A DNA stretch of 41,089 nucleotides, taken from assembly GCA_016182905.1 (NCBI GenBank), contig JACPFR010000063.1, forward strand, positions 1 to 41,089. Direction: 5' to 3'. Source of the DNA: Elusimicrobiota bacterium (GTDB taxonomy: Bacteria; Elusimicrobiota; Elusimicrobia; UBA1565; UBA9628). Both the position numbers and the translations under genes were made by a program. Under the pieces are notes generated by a model. It worked only from the letters and a program-made list of their open reading frames with translations, had not been told where the DNA came from and made no database searches. This document shows positions 39,255 through 41,089 of this stretch, piece after piece; the stretch's first letter is position 1; every line of letters begins with the position of its first letter.

Positions 39255-40547
39255 GTGAGCCTCGATCGGAAAATCCGCGAGAAAACCGCCCGCGTGGGCG
39301 TCATCGGCCTGGGCTACGTCGGCCTTCCGCTGGCCGTCGCCTTCGCCCGCCGCGGCTTCAAGGTCACCGGCATCGAGGTCGACGCGCGTCGCGCGTCTAC
39401 CCTTAATAGTGGGCGCTCCTACATCGAGGACGTCCCGTCGAAGGAGCTCGCCGCCCTCGTCCGCTCGGGCGCGCTGACGATCGACGACACCGGGGCCGGC
39501 ATCGCGAAGCTCGACGCGGTCCTTATCTGCGTGCAGACGCCCCTGCGCAAGACGAAGGAGCCCGACATCTCCAACATCGTCGCGGCCTGCGGCACCGTGG
39601 CCAAGCGCCTCAAGCGCGGGACCTTGATCGTCCTCGAGAGCACCACCTACCCCGGCACGACGCGGGAGGCGGTGCTTCCGGAGCTGGAGAAGTCGGGCCT
39701 CAAGGCCGGCAAGGATTTCTGGCTCGCTTTCTCGCCCGAGCGCGTGGACCCGGGAAACGAGAAGTGGCACATCGAGAACACCCCCAAGGTCGTCGGCGGC
39801 ATCGACGCCCGCTCGACGCGCCTCGCCGTGGCGCTGTACTCGTCGGTGATCTCGAAGGTCGTGCCCGTGTCGAGCGCGACCGCGGCGGAGCTGGTCAAGC
39901 TCCTGGAGAACACCTTCCGCTCGGTCAACATCGCGCTGGTCAACGAGCTCGCGCAGATCTGCGACCGCCTCGGCCTCAACGTCTGGGAGGTCGTCGCCGC
40001 CGCCGCGACTAAGCCGTTCGGCTTCATGCCCTTCTGGCCCGGCCCCGGCATCGGCGGCCACTGCATCCCCAAGGACCCGCAGCTGCTGGCCTGGAAGATG
40101 AAGTCCCTCAATTTCGAGCCGCGCTTCATCGAGCTCGCGTCCACGGTCAACGGCCAGATGCCGCGGTACGCCGTCCGCCGGGTGGCCCGGCTGCTCAACG
40201 AGGACGCCAAATCGGTCAAGCGCGCCAAGATCCTCGTGCTCGGGGTCGCGTACAAGCCCGGCGTCGGTGACTTCCGCGACTCGCCCTCCCTCGACATCAT
40301 GCACCTGCTGGCCGAGGACGGGGCCCTCATCTCCTACCACGACCCGTTCGTGCCGCGCGTCTCGGTCGGCGGGCGCTCCTGGTCCAGCCGCCGCCTGACG
40401 GACGAGGCGGTCCGCGAGGCCGACTGCGTGCTGATATTGACCGCGCACCCCGGCGTCGATTATCCTCGCGTCGTCCGCCTGGCCCGCCGCGTCTTCGACG
40501 CGCGCAACGCGCTCGCGGGCCTCGAAGGCAGGATCGAGAGGCTCTGA
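39255..40547 (+). CDS. UDP-N-acetylhexosamine 6-dehydrogenase (WbpA/WecC-type)
   Basis: A 430-residue nucleotide-sugar dehydrogenase. The NAD site is GLGYVGLPLA (18-27). LESTTYPGTTREAV and AFSPERVDPGN are signatures of the UDP-GlcNAc/ManNAc branch, and the catalytic Cys270 with Lys273 lies in GPGIGGHCIPKDP. It would make a UDP-HexNAc uronic acid for surface polysaccharide, distinct from the divergent UDP-glucose dehydrogenase. Whether the substrate is GlcNAc or ManNAc is not settled by eye. The GTG start at 39255 rests on the promoter, 36 bases inside the longest frame. Its stop overlaps the next gene's start (TGATG at 40545-40549). Confidence 0.92.
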   Translation: MSLDRKIREKTARVGVIGLGYVGLPLAVAFARRGFKVTGIEVDARRASTLNSGRSYIEDVPSKELAALVRSGALTIDDTGAGIAKLDAVLICVQTPLRKTKEPDISNIVAACGTVAKRLKRGTLIVLESTTYPGTTREAVLPELEKSGLKAGKDFWLAFSPERVDPGNEKWHIENTPKVVGGIDARSTRLAVALYSSVISKVVPVSSATAAELVKLLENTFRSVNIALVNELAQICDRLGLNVWEVVAAAATKPFGFMPFWPGPGIGGHCIPKDPQLLAWKMKSLNFEPRFIELASTVNGQMPRYAVRRVARLLNEDAKSVKRAKILVLGVAYKPGVGDFRDSPSLDIMHLLAEDGALISYHDPFVPRVSVGGRSWSSRRLTDEAVREADCVLILTAHPGVDYPRVVRLARRVFDARNALAGLEGRIERL

Positions 40548-41089
40548 TGGCCGAGACCCCGCCGCCGCCCGCGCCGGGAGCCGGCGCGAACCTCGAGAAG
40601 CAGACGCTCGAGGCGCTCAAGGCGATCGGCAAGGCGCTGGGCCAGATGGCGCTGTACAAGGTCGGCCATCCCGCCGTGATCGCGACCATCGCGTCCGCGC
40701 ACGAGAACCTGGCGGCGGCGCTCTCGCTCTCCTCGAACGGCGAGCTCGCCGTCGGCATCGACCAGGACAAGCTCATCCTCAACGGCCGCGTCGTCGGCAG
40801 CCTGTCGCAGCTGCCCGTCTCGCTCGCCAACCTCTTCAAGCGCTTCAAGCTCACGAGCCTGTCGTTCAAGACGGGCCTGAGCGCCGACGAGCTCGTCGCC
40901 TTCTGCGAGCTGGCCGCGATGCGCCCCGACTCCCCGGCCGCCGCCGACCCGAAGGGCTGGCTCGCCGGACGCGGCGTCTTCAACATCACGTTCAACGAGG
41001 CGGTCTACCTCAAGGCCGGCGACAAGGCCGCGGGCCCCGGCGCGGGACCTGCCGCCGAGGGCGCCGCCCCGGGCGCCGGCGCCGGCGCG
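40547..41089 (+). CDS. Unidentified protein, N-terminal part (cut by window end)
   Basis: An open frame of 181 codons running off the window. Its ATG overlaps the stop of the dehydrogenase (TGATG). It opens with a Pro-rich MAETPPPPAPGAGANLEKQ, then a helical segment (TLEALKAIGKALGQMALYKV) and GHPAVIATIASAHENLAAAL. It resembles the start of proteins that carry an N-terminal 'LYxxxHP' helical module before HD-GYP, GAF or HEAT-repeat parts, but I cannot name the family. A mixed alpha/beta stretch (ELAVGIDQDKLILNGRVVG, FKLTSLSFKTGLSADELVAF) follows, and an Ala/Gly/Pro-rich linker begins at about residue 163. Coding use (GC-rich third positions) matches its neighbours. The rest of the protein lies beyond the window. 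Confidence 0.75.
   Translation, partial: MAETPPPPAPGAGANLEKQTLEALKAIGKALGQMALYKVGHPAVIATIASAHENLAAALSLSSNGELAVGIDQDKLILNGRVVGSLSQLPVSLANLFKRFKLTSLSFKTGLSADELVAFCELAAMRPDSPAAADPKGWLAGRGVFNITFNEAVYLKAGDKAAGPGAGPAAEGAAPGAGAGA

Overview
The window is GC-rich bacterial chromosome (by eye about two thirds G+C or more), densely packed, with genes on both strands and no gene-free stretch over 300 bases. The cell envelope is diderm: lptF/lptG (LPS export), an outer-membrane beta-barrel protein, periplasmic proteases and a bacterial alpha-2-macroglobulin. Protein style (signal peptide plus long Ala/Pro-rich stretch, fused MFS-spermidine synthase, TraF-like barrel) and base composition would suit a high-GC member of the Elusimicrobiota or a related uncultured diderm lineage. 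That placement is inference; no 16S rRNA gene is present. There is no prophage, integrase, CRISPR array or IS transposase. The only mobile-looking DNA is a small inverted REP-like pair.

Layout. 1-2845 (-): mini tyrosine phosphatase, GT39-like membrane glycosyltransferase, zinc-ribbon methyltransferase. 2872-3906 (+): HtrA protease, sharing a 26-bp divergent promoter with the methyltransferase. 3913-6451 (-): two-gene cytochrome bd-like oxidase, one subunit carrying a fused c-type haem domain. 6522-7931 (-): M20 dipeptidase. 7973-8090: REP-like inverted pair. 8130-10279 (+): lptF-lptG. 10283-11671 (-): outer-membrane barrel. 11762-14362 (-): secreted gluzincin metallopeptidase. 14501-16736 (+): ychF and rlmD, then tRNA-Arg(GCG). 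16876-18903 (-): fused MFS/spermidine synthase. 19041-25025 (+): 1994-residue alpha-2-macroglobulin. 25085-28940 (-): operon of membrane zinc protease, small membrane protein, trmO and MFS transporter. 29010-30884 (-): glycogen synthase preceded by a signal peptide. 30955-33426 (-): TPR/transmembrane/Ser-Thr kinase, divergent from a small secreted protein. 33868-34585 (-): XRE regulator and receiver-domain protein. 34742-36124 (-): FprA-type ferredoxin-NADP reductase. 36176-39185 (-): UDP-glucose dehydrogenase, UDP-xylose synthase and GT2 glycosyltransferase. 39255-41089 (+): UDP-HexNAc dehydrogenase and a cut-off gene.

The main new signals are regulatory and architectural. (1) Ten genes have a -10-like hexamer only 6-8 nt before the start codon, which implies leaderless mRNAs and corrects several starts. 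(2) Three proteins (gluzincin, zinc protease, glycogen synthase) share signal peptide + Ala/Pro/Val/Ser-rich tract + an 'FDG' box, and all three genes have leaderless-type promoters. (3) The tRNA-Arg lies inside one long hairpin made of its own leader and trailer and ending in T7. (4) The oxidase operon has a very stable hairpin that covers its ribosome-binding site. (5) The kinase and the small secreted protein are driven by mirror-image TTGACA-17-TACACT promoters. (6) An identical 18-bp palindrome occurs 8-9 nt after two unrelated stop codons.

Themes: envelope building and glycan precursors (UDP-glucuronate, UDP-xylose, UDP-HexNAcA, glycosyltransferases, LPS export), extracytoplasmic proteolysis and its control (HtrA, gluzincin, zinc protease, alpha-2-macroglobulin), respiration, and signalling (kinase, receiver, XRE, phosphatase). 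All functional calls rest on motifs read by eye, without database searches.
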